Shown: positions 1 through 10,502 of the stretch, one piece after another
Position numbering within the stretch: the stretch's first letter is position 1
Layout: every line of letters starts with the position of its first letter
From: DATDDB01 sp035260545
GTDB taxonomy: Bacteria; Pseudomonadota; Gammaproteobacteria; Burkholderiales; Gallionellaceae
Length of the DNA stretch: 26,234 nucleotides
Direction of reading: 5' to 3'
Assembly: GCA_035260545.1 (NCBI GenBank)
Contig: DATFUZ010000018.1
Coordinates: 1-26,234, forward strand
Program-made: the position numbers and the translations under genes
The notes under the pieces: generated by a model
What the model was told of the DNA's origin: nothing
Database searches by the model: none
The model's input: only the letters and a program-made list of their open reading frames with translations

Positions 1-103
1 GTATCCAGCCGACCGCCGCCGCCCAGACAAAGATCAGCAGCAGGGGCGCGCCGAAAGCCCCTGCTGCTGATCTTTGTCTGGGCGGCGGCGGTCGGCTGGA
101 TAC
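1..103. repeat. Perfect 47-bp inverted repeat at the window edge (fold-back)
   Basis: Bases 1-47 are the exact reverse complement of bases 57-103, with a 9-base spacer at 48-56. The right arm reads in frame into the peptidase gene and encodes a hydrophobic helix, so it is probably the genuine copy. The left arm begins at base 1. A perfect palindrome that starts exactly at a sequence end, with one arm coding, is the usual signature of a fold-back chimera or assembly-end artefact. A natural hairpin is possible but less likely. Confidence 0.9.
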
Positions 104-1419
104 TGCCGCGGCGCGGGAATGTGCTGCGCCTCCTGGTCATCACCGTGGCCGTCCTGCTCTTCATCAGTATGGGGATCTTCCTCAGTTACCAGGTCTGGCT
201 GCGGCAGCTCACCGCCTCTTCCCGGCTCATGGATGTGTGGCATGCGGCGATTGCGCTGTGGATACTGGTTGCGCTGAGCCGTGCCGTGCGCGCGCTGTAC
301 GGCGGGTCGCGCGCCGTGGCCCTGGCCCTGGCTGGCGCTTATGTCGTGCTCGCGGTTGCCTTGCCGGCGGCTGCGCCGCAGGGCTCGCTGTACCTCGACG
401 CGGCATCGATCCGCCCGGTCTATGTGTCGCCGCCGAACGAGGCCGATGGCGCGGTCCCCGGCGCCGCGCCCCCTGCCGCGCCCCCTGCCGCGCCCCCTGC
501 CGCAGCGCCGGGCGACAAGGATGGCGGCTATCTGGATGACGACGAGGGCGAAACCGTGCGCAGCCCCGGCGATGCGCTCGATGTCGAAAATACCTATTAT
601 CAGCAACCCGAGTTGGTGCGCAAATCGCTTGCCGGGATCAGGCCGCACCGGCCGGGCGAGACCGGTCTGTACTTCGTGGGGTTTGCCGGGGACGGGAGCG
701 AGCACGAGTTTTTCAACGAGGTGCGCTACGCCCGCAAGCTGCTGGAGCGCCGCTTCAACACGGCCGGGCGCTCCGTAATGCTGGTGAACAGCTACGACAC
801 CGTGGACTCGCTGCCGCTTGCGAACACGCACAACATGGAGGCCGTGCTCAAGGGCCTGGCGCAGCGCATGGACAAGCAGCATGACGTGCTGTTTCTGTTC
901 CTGAGCTCGCACGGCGCGCAGGATCACTGGCTGGAAGTCAATCTCGAGCCGCTGGATATGGATGACCTGAAGGCGGAAACACTCAAGGCCCTGCTCGACA
1001 AGAGCGGCATCCGCAACCGTGTGATCGTGGTTTCGGCCTGTTATTCCGGCGGCTTTCTGGATGTCCTGAAGGACGACAACACCCTCATACTCACCGCGTC
1101 CAGCCGCGACCGTGTGGCCTACGGCTGCGGGGATGCGACCGAATATACCTATTTCGGACAGGCGTATTTCATCAACGCGCTGACGCGCGGCAACTCGTTC
1201 ATCGACGCATTCGACGAGGCGCGCGCGCGGATCGCGGCCCGCGAAAAGAGCGAGGACATGGACCCGTCCGACCCGCAGATCAGCGTGGGCCACAATATCG
1301 GCGCGGTACTGCGCGAACTCAAGGTCCTGCCCGCAGCGTCACCCGGCGCGAAGGCAGACGCACATCGCCCGGCGCAACCAGCGGGCTGCGCCGCAAACTG
1401 TTCAGGGCAGGGCGGCTGA
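49..1419 (+). CDS. Membrane-anchored C13-family (legumain/caspase-like) cysteine peptidase, 5'-partial
   Basis: Bacterial member of peptidase family C13, the clan that includes legumain and GPI8. The frame is open from the window edge and the segment before the GTG at 121 encodes another hydrophobic helix, so the true start probably lies outside the window. Counting from that GTG, three hydrophobic segments occupy about residues 3-25, 41-60 and 64-83. A Pro/Ala linker and an acidic stretch follow, then the peptidase domain at about 180-400. The likely catalytic dyad is His264 in LSSHG and Cys307 in VSACYSGG, each after a hydrophobic strand as in clan CD. The catalytic domain sits at the end of the membrane anchor; which side of the membrane it faces cannot be read from the sequence. 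Substrate is unknown. The family call is firm and the start is not. The gene ends 69 bases before the convergent icd stop. Confidence 0.85.
   Translation, partial: RRKPLLLIFVWAAAVGWILPRRGNVLRLLVITVAVLLFISMGIFLSYQVWLRQLTASSRLMDVWHAAIALWILVALSRAVRALYGGSRAVALALAGAYVVLAVALPAAAPQGSLYLDAASIRPVYVSPPNEADGAVPGAAPPAAPPAAPPAAAPGDKDGGYLDDDEGETVRSPGDALDVENTYYQQPELVRKSLAGIRPHRPGETGLYFVGFAGDGSEHEFFNEVRYARKLLERRFNTAGRSVMLVNSYDTVDSLPLANTHNMEAVLKGLAQRMDKQHDVLFLFLSSHGAQDHWLEVNLEPLDMDDLKAETLKALLDKSGIRNRVIVVSACYSGGFLDVLKDDNTLILTASSRDRVAYGCGDATEYTYFGQAYFINALTRGNSFIDAFDEARARIAAREKSEDMDPSDPQISVGHNIGAVLRELKVLPAASPGAKADAHRPAQPAGCAANCSGQGG
464..499 (+). repeat. Three tandem 12-bp units encoding a Pro/Ala linker
   Basis: Three exact copies of ccgcgccccctg lie head to tail inside the C13 peptidase gene. 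They encode an Ala-Pro-Pro-Ala type linker between the membrane segments and the catalytic domain. The copy number could vary by slippage without shifting the frame. Confidence 0.85.
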
Positions 1420-1445
1420 CAGTCTGCGGGTAACGTTCAGGGAGA

Positions 1446-1479
1446 CGGCGGCCCGGCGCACACGCCTGTCGGGTCGCCG
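1446..1479 (+). terminator. Strong GC-rich stem-loop between convergent genes
   Basis: Bases 1446-1458 pair with 1467-1479 around an 8-base loop. The 13-bp stem is continuous on the plus-strand RNA if three G-U pairs are allowed. On the opposite strand those three become A-C mismatches, so the structure favours the C13 peptidase transcript. No T-run follows, so it may act as a 3'-end stabiliser or Rho-dependent end rather than a classic intrinsic terminator. Confidence 0.4.
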
Positions 1480-1488
1480 CAGGGCGGC

Positions 1489-3711
<2,223 letters not shown>

Positions 3712-3748
3712 CTTTAGTATTCTGGGAAATTCTGGTGAAATTGACGAT

Positions 3749-4327
3749 ATGAGCCGCATCCTCCTGTTAAACAAACCCTATGGGGTGATCTGCCAGTTCA
3801 GTGAGGACGGGCTGCATCGGACGTTGGCGGATTATATCGCGCTTCCCGGTTTTTATCCCGCAGGGCGGCTGGATACCGACAGCGAGGGACTGCTGCTGCT
3901 CACCGACGACGGCAAGCTGCAGCACCGCATCACCGATCCCCGGCACAAGCTGCCCAAGACCTATCTCGTGCAGGTCGAGGGCGTGCCGGACGCGGCGGCG
4001 CTGGAAAAGCTGCGCCGGGGCGTGCAGCTCAAGGACGGCATGACCTTGCCGGCCGAAGCCCGGGGCATGGCGGAGCCGGATGACCTGTGGCCGCGCGACC
4101 CGCCCGTGCGCTTCCGCAAGGCCATTCCCACCAGTTGGCTGGCGCTGACCATACGCGAGGGCAGGAATCGCCAGGTACGGCGCATGACCGCGGCGGTGGG
4201 CCATCCGACGCTGCGTCTTATCAGGTACGCGATCGGGGAGTGGACGCTGGACGGATTGCGGCCGGGGGAATGGCGCGAACAGGCGCTTGCGCCCGGCCAG
4301 CCGCGCGGGCGCCCTTCCCGTCGGTAA
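3749..4327 (+). CDS. rluE: 23S rRNA pseudouridine synthase, RluE type
   Basis: Isomerises a uridine in 23S rRNA; E. coli RluE modifies U2457. At 192 residues it lacks an N-terminal S4 domain, as in RluE. The family motif GRLDTDSEGLLLLT is at about residues 39-52 with the predicted catalytic Asp42, and the C-terminal REGRNRQVRRM block typical of the RsuA/RluB/E/F family is present. The start MSRILLLNKPYGV matches the family's N-terminus; an upstream in-frame ATG would overlap the icd start. A basic tail, rich in Arg and Pro, ends the protein. The exact target base is inferred from family membership. Confidence 0.9.
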   Translation: MSRILLLNKPYGVICQFSEDGLHRTLADYIALPGFYPAGRLDTDSEGLLLLTDDGKLQHRITDPRHKLPKTYLVQVEGVPDAAALEKLRRGVQLKDGMTLPAEARGMAEPDDLWPRDPPVRFRKAIPTSWLALTIREGRNRQVRRMTAAVGHPTLRLIRYAIGEWTLDGLRPGEWREQALAPGQPRGRPSRR

Positions 4328-4351
4328 CCATCGCAGCGGGCTTGTTTAACA

Positions 4352-4373
4352 GCGCCTAATGTATAATAGGCGC
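4352..4373 (+). promoter_or_regulatory. Probable -10 element inside a 7-bp inverted repeat, upstream of the fmdB-like gene
   Basis: A perfect TATAAT lies at 4362-4367, 75 bases before the fmdB-like start. It is embedded in an inverted repeat, gcgccta (4352-4358) and taggcgc (4367-4373), with an 8-base loop. The best -35 candidate, TTGTTT at 4342-4347, has a short 14-base spacer. The palindrome could be an operator, or a hairpin at the 5' end of the transcript, for the fmdB-DUF502-aspS run. The -10 is clear and the regulatory reading is speculative. Confidence 0.55.
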
Positions 4374-4441
4374 CATTGACCAGCGCCCGGCCTGCGCCGG
4401 ACCGAGATGGTTACTCAACTTATTGATTGCAGGAGGTAAAA

Positions 4442-4693
4442 ATGCCCATTTATGAATATCGTTGCAGCAGCTGCGGTGTGCAGAAGGATGTGCTGCAAAA
4501 AATGAGCGATGCACCGCTGACGACCTGCCCGGAATGCGGCAAGGAAACGTTCAGCAAGCAGATTTCCGCCGCCGGTTTCCAACTGAAGGGCAACGGTTAC
4601 TACGTGACCGATTTCAAGGATAACGGTAAACCCAAGGCGCAGTGCGCGCCGTGCGCGGCCGCGGGCTCGTGCCCGGCCGCCGGCAACGCGTGA
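4442..4693 (+). CDS. FmdB-family zinc-ribbon protein
   Basis: Small protein of 83 residues that starts MPIYEYRCSSCG, the hallmark of the FmdB/CxxC_CxxC_SSSS regulatory-protein family. Two CxxC knuckles, Cys8/Cys11 and Cys29/Cys32, form a predicted zinc ribbon. The C-terminus carries three further cysteines in a Pro/Ala-rich tail. The start at 4442 has a very good Shine-Dalgarno (aggaggt) 6 bases upstream; an earlier in-frame ATG would put this site inside the gene. It overlaps the next gene by 4 bases, so the two are translationally coupled. The molecular role is not established for the family. Confidence 0.9.
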   Translation: MPIYEYRCSSCGVQKDVLQKMSDAPLTTCPECGKETFSKQISAAGFQLKGNGYYVTDFKDNGKPKAQCAPCAAAGSCPAAGNA

Positions 4694-5298
4694 AGAAATA
4701 CCTCATCACAGGCCTGCTCGTCTGGGTTCCGCTCGGCATCACGCTGTGGGTGCTGAACGTAACCATAGGCACGATGGATCAGACGCTGGGCCTGTTGCCG
4801 GCCGCGTGGCAACCCGACAAGCTGCTGGGCCACCACATTCCGGGGCTGGGCATCCTGCTCACCGTAGTGGTGGTGCTGGTGACCGGCCTGCTGGCCCGCA
4901 ACGTGTTCGGGCAGCGCCTGCTGGGCTACTGGGACGCCTTGCTGCGCCACATTCCCTTCGTCAATGCCATCTATAACAGCGTCAAGCAGGTAAGCGACAC
5001 GCTGCTGTCCGGCAGCGGCAAGGCGTTTCACAAGGTGCTGCTGGTGCGCTATCCCCATCCGGAGTCCTGGTCGCTGGCATTCCAGACCACGGTGCCCATG
5101 GAGGTCAGCGGCCTGCTGGAAGAGGAATATGTCGGCGTGTTTGTTCCCACCACCCCCAGTCCGGTGAACGGGTTCTATTTCTACGTGCGCAAGGCCGACA
5201 CCAAAGAGGTCAGCATCAGCGTGGACGCCGCATTCAAGGCCATCGTCTCGATGGGCGTCGTGACCACGGCCAACGGCAACGACCGCGGCGCCAATTAA
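4690..5298 (+). CDS. DUF502 family inner-membrane protein
   Basis: Product of 202 residues, VKKYLITGLLVWVPLGITLW at the N-terminus. Two hydrophobic helices lie at about residues 3-25 and 50-72, followed by a soluble domain with the family's conserved IPFVNAIYNSVKQ and GVFVPTTPSPVNG blocks. The start is the GTG at 4690, which overlaps the TGA of the fmdB-like gene. FmdB - DUF502 - aspS is a common betaproteobacterial order, which supports the call. The function of DUF502 is unknown. Confidence 0.92.
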   Translation: MKKYLITGLLVWVPLGITLWVLNVTIGTMDQTLGLLPAAWQPDKLLGHHIPGLGILLTVVVVLVTGLLARNVFGQRLLGYWDALLRHIPFVNAIYNSVKQVSDTLLSGSGKAFHKVLLVRYPHPESWSLAFQTTVPMEVSGLLEEEYVGVFVPTTPSPVNGFYFYVRKADTKEVSISVDAAFKAIVSMGVVTTANGNDRGAN

Positions 5299-5337
5299 GC
5301 TATTTTCCCCAACGATAACAACTGTATCAACTGAATC

Positions 5338-7149
<1,812 letters not shown>

Positions 7150-7155
7150 GCCGCG

Positions 7156-7548
7156 ATGGCCACGCGCGTGCTGCCGCTGCTGGTTTCCGCACTGCTGTTG
7201 TGCGCAGTGCCGGGGGTGCAGGCGCGTGGCCATCACCATCACCACGGCCATGCGGCGCCCGGCGAGGTCAGCGTCGCGAGCCTCCCGCCGGAGGCGCAAA
7301 AAGCCTTGCGCCTCATCCGTAGCGGCGGCCCCTTCCCCTACGCGCGTGACGGGGTGGTGTTCGGCAACCATGAGCACAGGCTGCCGGGCCGGGCGCGCGG
7401 CTACTACCATGAATACACGGTGCCCACACCCGGACTGCACAATCGCGGCCCGCGGCGCATCGTATGCGGGCCGCTGCCGGAATGCTATTACAGCGCCGAT
7501 CACTACCGCAGCTTCCGGCGCATCAGGGAGGACAGGCGACATGGATAA
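7156..7548 (+). CDS. Secreted barnase-like (N1/T1 family) guanyl-specific ribonuclease
   Basis: Product of 130 residues. A signal peptide at about 1-23 ends in VQA, followed by a His-rich patch (five consecutive His at 26-30) and a compact microbial RNase domain. The predicted catalytic triad is Glu86 (YYHEYTVP), Arg100 or Arg101 (RGPRRIVCG) and His116 (SADHYRSF), in the order known for barnase and RNase Sa. Cys104 and Cys110 could form a disulphide after export. It begins 6 bases after aspS and its last 8 bases overlap the barstar gene, the arrangement expected of an RNase kept safe by its own inhibitor. It may be a nutritional or interbacterial RNase; the sequence does not say which. Confidence 0.88.
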   Translation: MATRVLPLLVSALLLCAVPGVQARGHHHHHGHAAPGEVSVASLPPEAQKALRLIRSGGPFPYARDGVVFGNHEHRLPGRARGYYHEYTVPTPGLHNRGPRRIVCGPLPECYYSADHYRSFRRIREDRRHG

Positions 7549-7924
7549 TCTGCATACGCGGCTGCGCGACGTGCACGAGGCGGGGGTCTACCGCCTGAAC
7601 TGCACCGTGGACGTGCTGCGCGATGCCGCGCACGAGGCCGGGTTTGCGCTGTTCGAACTCGACCTGGCGCACGTGCACAACAAGGGCGAGCTGCTGGCTG
7701 GCCTCGCCGAGGCCATAGGCGCGCCGGAGTGGTTCGGCAACAACTGGGACGCGCTGGCCGATGCGCTGGCCGACCTGTCCTGGCATCCCGCGCCGGGCTA
7801 TGTGGTGCTGTTGCGCGACACCGGCCTGGCGGGGAGCGACGAAATCACCCTCTCCAACATCCTGCTGGAGGCTTCGGCGTATTGGGAGATGCGGGGGAAG
7901 GCCTTCTGGGCCTTTTTCGCCTGA
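7541..7924 (+). CDS. Barstar-family ribonuclease inhibitor
   Basis: Product of 127 residues without a signal peptide, so cytoplasmic. The barstar signature is clear in the segment LFELDLAHVHNKGELLAGLA, followed by GAPEWFGNNWDALADALADL, which holds the acidic helix that plugs the RNase active site in barstar. It overlaps the preceding RNase gene by 8 bases, giving coupled translation and co-expression. It should bind and neutralise that RNase before export. Start at 7541 preceded by cagggaggacaggcgac, a good Shine-Dalgarno. Confidence 0.9.
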   Translation: MDNLHTRLRDVHEAGVYRLNCTVDVLRDAAHEAGFALFELDLAHVHNKGELLAGLAEAIGAPEWFGNNWDALADALADLSWHPAPGYVVLLRDTGLAGSDEITLSNILLEASAYWEMRGKAFWAFFA

Positions 7925-8035
7925 CTCCATTTCCGCGGCGATACTGTGTTGGCTGCCTCGCTCACTCCTTGCCGTACTACCTGTACTGTCTGCGTCGTTC
8001 GCTCGTTGCCGCCTTGTCTCGCCTTTGAAATGAAG
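7925..8035. repeat. MITE/REP-like element with imperfect terminal inverted repeats
   Basis: The gap between barstar and nudB is almost filled by a structured element. Bases 7925-7944 match the reverse complement of 8016-8035 at 15 of 20 positions. Inside lie two imperfect 22-bp direct repeats, 7953-7974 and 7990-8011, with 18 of 22 identical. They flank a centre carrying GTAC twice. No ORF is supported. The layout resembles a short non-autonomous mobile or dispersed palindromic element. Copies elsewhere in the genome would confirm this and cannot be seen here. Confidence 0.5.
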
Positions 8036-8043
8036 CCAGGTCA

Positions 8044-8502
8044 ATGACGATTTATAAACAACCCGTCTCCGTTCTGGTGGTGATCTACACCCGGGCCATG
8101 GATGTTTTGCTGCTGGAGCGCGCGGATGCGCCCGGGTACTGGCAGTCGGTGACGGGGAGCCGCGACGGCGAGGAGTCGCTGCGCGATACCGCGATACGCG
8201 AGGTGGCCGAGGAGACGGGGATAGACGCAACGGCCCGGCCGCTCGCCGACTGGCAGGTGGAGAATGTCTACGAGATCTACCCCAAGTGGATACATCGCTA
8301 CGCCCCCGGCACCACGCACAACACGGAACATGTGTTCGGCCTGGAATTACCGGCGCCGGTCGTGGTCAAACTGTCGGAGCGTGAGCACCTGAGGCAGCAA
8401 TGGCTGCCGTGGCGGGAGGCGGCGGAGAAGGTGTTTTCGCCCAGCAATCGCGAGGCAATCCTGATGCTGCCGCAGCGCATGCAGGATACGCAGTGGAAAT
8501 AG
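8044..8502 (+). CDS. nudB: Dihydroneopterin triphosphate diphosphatase (Nudix hydrolase)
   Basis: Removes pyrophosphate from dihydroneopterin triphosphate in folate synthesis, cytoplasmic. The 152-residue length fits NudB. The Nudix box runs from Gly38 to Ile60 with the consensus Gly38, Glu44, REVAEETG (52-59), which supplies the Mg2+-binding glutamates. The N-terminus MTIYKQPVSVLVVIY and the segment EHVFGLELP are typical of NudB rather than MutT or RppH. It usually lies just after aspS in related bacteria; here the RNase/inhibitor pair and a repeat element come between. Confidence 0.92.
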   Translation: MTIYKQPVSVLVVIYTRAMDVLLLERADAPGYWQSVTGSRDGEESLRDTAIREVAEETGIDATARPLADWQVENVYEIYPKWIHRYAPGTTHNTEHVFGLELPAPVVVKLSEREHLRQQWLPWREAAEKVFSPSNREAILMLPQRMQDTQWK

Positions 8503-8529
8503 TTTCTTGACGGAGGCCGCCGAGGCGGT

Positions 8530-9651
8530 ATGCTGACCGACATGCACGAGAACGACCGCAACATCCCTTACGACCATCCGCATGCCGCGGCCCATGGGAA
8601 TGAACAGGCTTGCAGTACGGAAATCGCCTGGGCGAAGAAGCCGCGTGATCCCTCGCCTGGGGAAAAGCCGGAGCTGATCGCGCGCATCAAGCGTCTGCTC
8701 GTCGAGCAGGATGCCGTGCTCGTTGCGCATTATTATGTGCATCCCGACCTGCAGGACCTGGCCGAGGCCACCGGCGGGATCGTTTCCGATTCGCTGGACA
8801 TGGCCCGCTTCAGCCACGAACATCCGGCGCGGACCATCGTGGTGGCTGGCGTGCGCTTCATGGGCGAAACCGCGAAGATCCTCAACCCGGAAAAGCGCGT
8901 GCTGATGCCCGACCTCGAGGCGGAATGCTCGCTGGACCTGGGTTGTCCGGCGGACGAATTTTCCGCCTTCTGCGACGAGCACCCCGACCGCACCGTGGTG
9001 GTGTACGCCAACACCCGCGCGGCGGTCAAGGCGCGCGCCGACTGGATGGTGACCAGCTCCATCGCGCTGCCCATCGTGCGCCACCTGAAGGAGCAGGGAA
9101 AGAAAGTGCTGTGGGCGCCGGACCGCCACCTGGGGACCTATGTGCAGGAGCAGACCGGGGCCGACATGCTGCTGTGGCAAGGATCGTGCGTGGTGCATGA
9201 CGAATACAAGGCGCAGGAACTGCTCGAACTCAAGGCGCGGCATCCCGGCGCGAAAGTGCTGGTGCATCCCGAATCCCCGCGCGCGGTGGTCAAACTGGCG
9301 GACGTGGTCGGCTCGACCACGCAGTTGATCCGTGCGGCCGAGCAATCGGCGGCCCGGGAATTTATCGTCGCCACCGACAACGGCATCCTGCACAAGATGC
9401 GCACCCTGTGCCCGGACAAGACATTCCTGGAGGCGCCCACTGCCGGGCACGGCGCCAACTGCGTGAGCTGCAGCCATTGTCCGTGGATGGCCATGAACGG
9501 CCTGCTCAACCTGGCCGAGGTGCTGGAATCCGGCGCGAATGAGATCCATGTGGATCCCGCCATCATTCCTCGGGCTGTGCAGCCCATCACGCGCATGCTG
9601 GATTTTGCCCGGCAGATCAAGCTGCCGACGACGGGAATCGGCAACGCCTGA
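8530..9651 (+). CDS. nadA: Quinolinate synthase A (4Fe-4S)
   Basis: Condenses iminoaspartate with dihydroxyacetone phosphate to quinolinate, the entry step of de novo NAD synthesis. It has 373 residues. The three cluster cysteines are Cys133 (AECSLDLG), Cys220 (GSCVVHDEY) and Cys317 (SHCPWMAMNG), spaced 87 and 97 residues apart exactly as in E. coli NadA (113, 200, 297). The first 45 residues are a poorly conserved extension; ATG at 8542 is an alternative start. The gene follows nudB by 27 bases on the same strand, so they probably share a transcript. nadB is not in the window. Confidence 0.96.
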   Translation: MLTDMHENDRNIPYDHPHAAAHGNEQACSTEIAWAKKPRDPSPGEKPELIARIKRLLVEQDAVLVAHYYVHPDLQDLAEATGGIVSDSLDMARFSHEHPARTIVVAGVRFMGETAKILNPEKRVLMPDLEAECSLDLGCPADEFSAFCDEHPDRTVVVYANTRAAVKARADWMVTSSIALPIVRHLKEQGKKVLWAPDRHLGTYVQEQTGADMLLWQGSCVVHDEYKAQELLELKARHPGAKVLVHPESPRAVVKLADVVGSTTQLIRAAEQSAAREFIVATDNGILHKMRTLCPDKTFLEAPTAGHGANCVSCSHCPWMAMNGLLNLAEVLESGANEIHVDPAIIPRAVQPITRMLDFARQIKLPTTGIGNA

Positions 9652-9732
9652 GGAACTGGAGAAGCCGCTGTGCCCGGGTGGCCATGGTGTGCGTTCGACG
9701 CCTGGTTGCGGCGGTGACAAGTGCCGGATAAG

Positions 9733-9773
9733 CCCCGGGCAGTCGCCCGCTTCGCAGTGGGCCTGCCCTGGGG
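9733..9773 (+). terminator. Hairpin downstream of nadA
   Basis: CCCCGGGCAG (9733-9742) pairs with CTGCCCTGGGG (9763-9773) with one bulged T, and GCCC (9745-9748) pairs with GGGC (9759-9762) inside. It lies about 80 bases after the nadA stop. Only a loosely T-rich stretch follows from 9783, so termination is likely but not of the classic form. Confidence 0.4.
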
Positions 9774-9836
9774 ATGTCCGCGCTTTGTTGTTTTCGTCCC
9801 GTGCCGGTGCGTAAGCTCCGGCGCCGAGAGAGAACG

Positions 9837-10046
9837 TCAATCGGGCGTTCCGCCGCCATCCGGATTCGGCGTAGCCTCCGTTTGCGCGGCGATGTCCAGG
9901 CTTTGCGGATGAATGCAGAAGTGCTTGACGCCGAATGGCAGCGCATAATCGCAGGCGGCCTGCTGGTCACTGTGGCAGAACACCAATTGTCCCGCGCCCA
10001 GCATGGCTGCGCGGCACTTGCTGATGTCGGGACTGCGCTTTCCCAT
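9837..10046 (-). CDS. Small hypothetical cysteine-bearing protein
   Basis: A 69-residue ORF beginning MGKRSPDISKCRAAMLGAG. It carries four cysteines in a pattern that could bind a metal: CRAAM, VFCHS, ACDYALPFG and HFCIHP. The block with Tyr-Ala-Leu-Pro-Phe-Gly and the last Cys-x-His looks like a constrained small domain, unlike the shadow ORFs around it. The frame is open upstream to an ATG at 10130, but the added stretch is low in complexity and unconvincing. No strong Shine-Dalgarno was found for either start. It stands alone, antisense to the neighbouring operons. I do not recognise a named family. Confidence 0.5.
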   Translation of the reverse strand: MGKRSPDISKCRAAMLGAGQLVFCHSDQQAACDYALPFGVKHFCIHPQSLDIAAQTEATPNPDGGGTPD

Positions 10047-10502
10047 GTCTGTTTGTTTGTCTGTAGCGCCGGTGCACACTCCGCCCGGACTGAGTGCCGT
10101 ACCGGCGGGTTCTTGCCGCAATGGCGGCATGTTTTCCGTACGTGGTTGGTCGGTTAAAGATGCTTGTAAATCAATAGGATGTCACCCCGATTAGGCGTAA
10201 TTTAATGATGGGCCCAGGCGTAAGCATAGTCGTGTAACTACGTACCTATAAATAATTATATGAATCTTATATGGTTATTGTGGAATCCCGGCATTTCGGC
10301 ATTGATGTCAAAGCCATGGCGGCGCTTCGTCCAAGATTGCCCGAAAATTCTGTGGCGCGCGTGCGCGCGCCTGGATTTCCCCGCCGCGGGTTCGCATAAT
10401 GGGCATGCGCGGCTCACGCCCGGCAGTTCCGCATGTGCGGCCAGTGCGGGTCTCGCGCGGGCTGGCGTTCGCGCAAGGTTGTGAATTCGAGGAGAGGACG
10501 CG
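10047..10502. other. Intergenic stretch with an AT-rich patch; no convincing gene
   Basis: This 456-base gap has no ORF with recognisable content. From about 10190 to 10280 it is unusually AT-rich for the window. It carries two copies of AGGCGTAA (10193-10200 and 10216-10223), a TATAAA at 10247-10252 and two copies of TTATATG (10256-10262 and 10267-10273). It is probably the promoter region of the metallophosphoesterase gene with a long leader. A Shine-Dalgarno ggagagg lies just before 10503. Confidence 0.5.

Noticed and set aside
9774..10157. Plus-strand ORF after nadA
   Set aside because: Arg-rich shadow translation overlapping the more convincing minus-strand cysteine-bearing ORF, and it starts inside hairpin-flanked non-coding DNA.
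10260..10484. 74-residue plus-strand ORF before the metallophosphoesterase
   Set aside because: No Shine-Dalgarno and no family-like pattern; it spans AT-rich promoter-like DNA.
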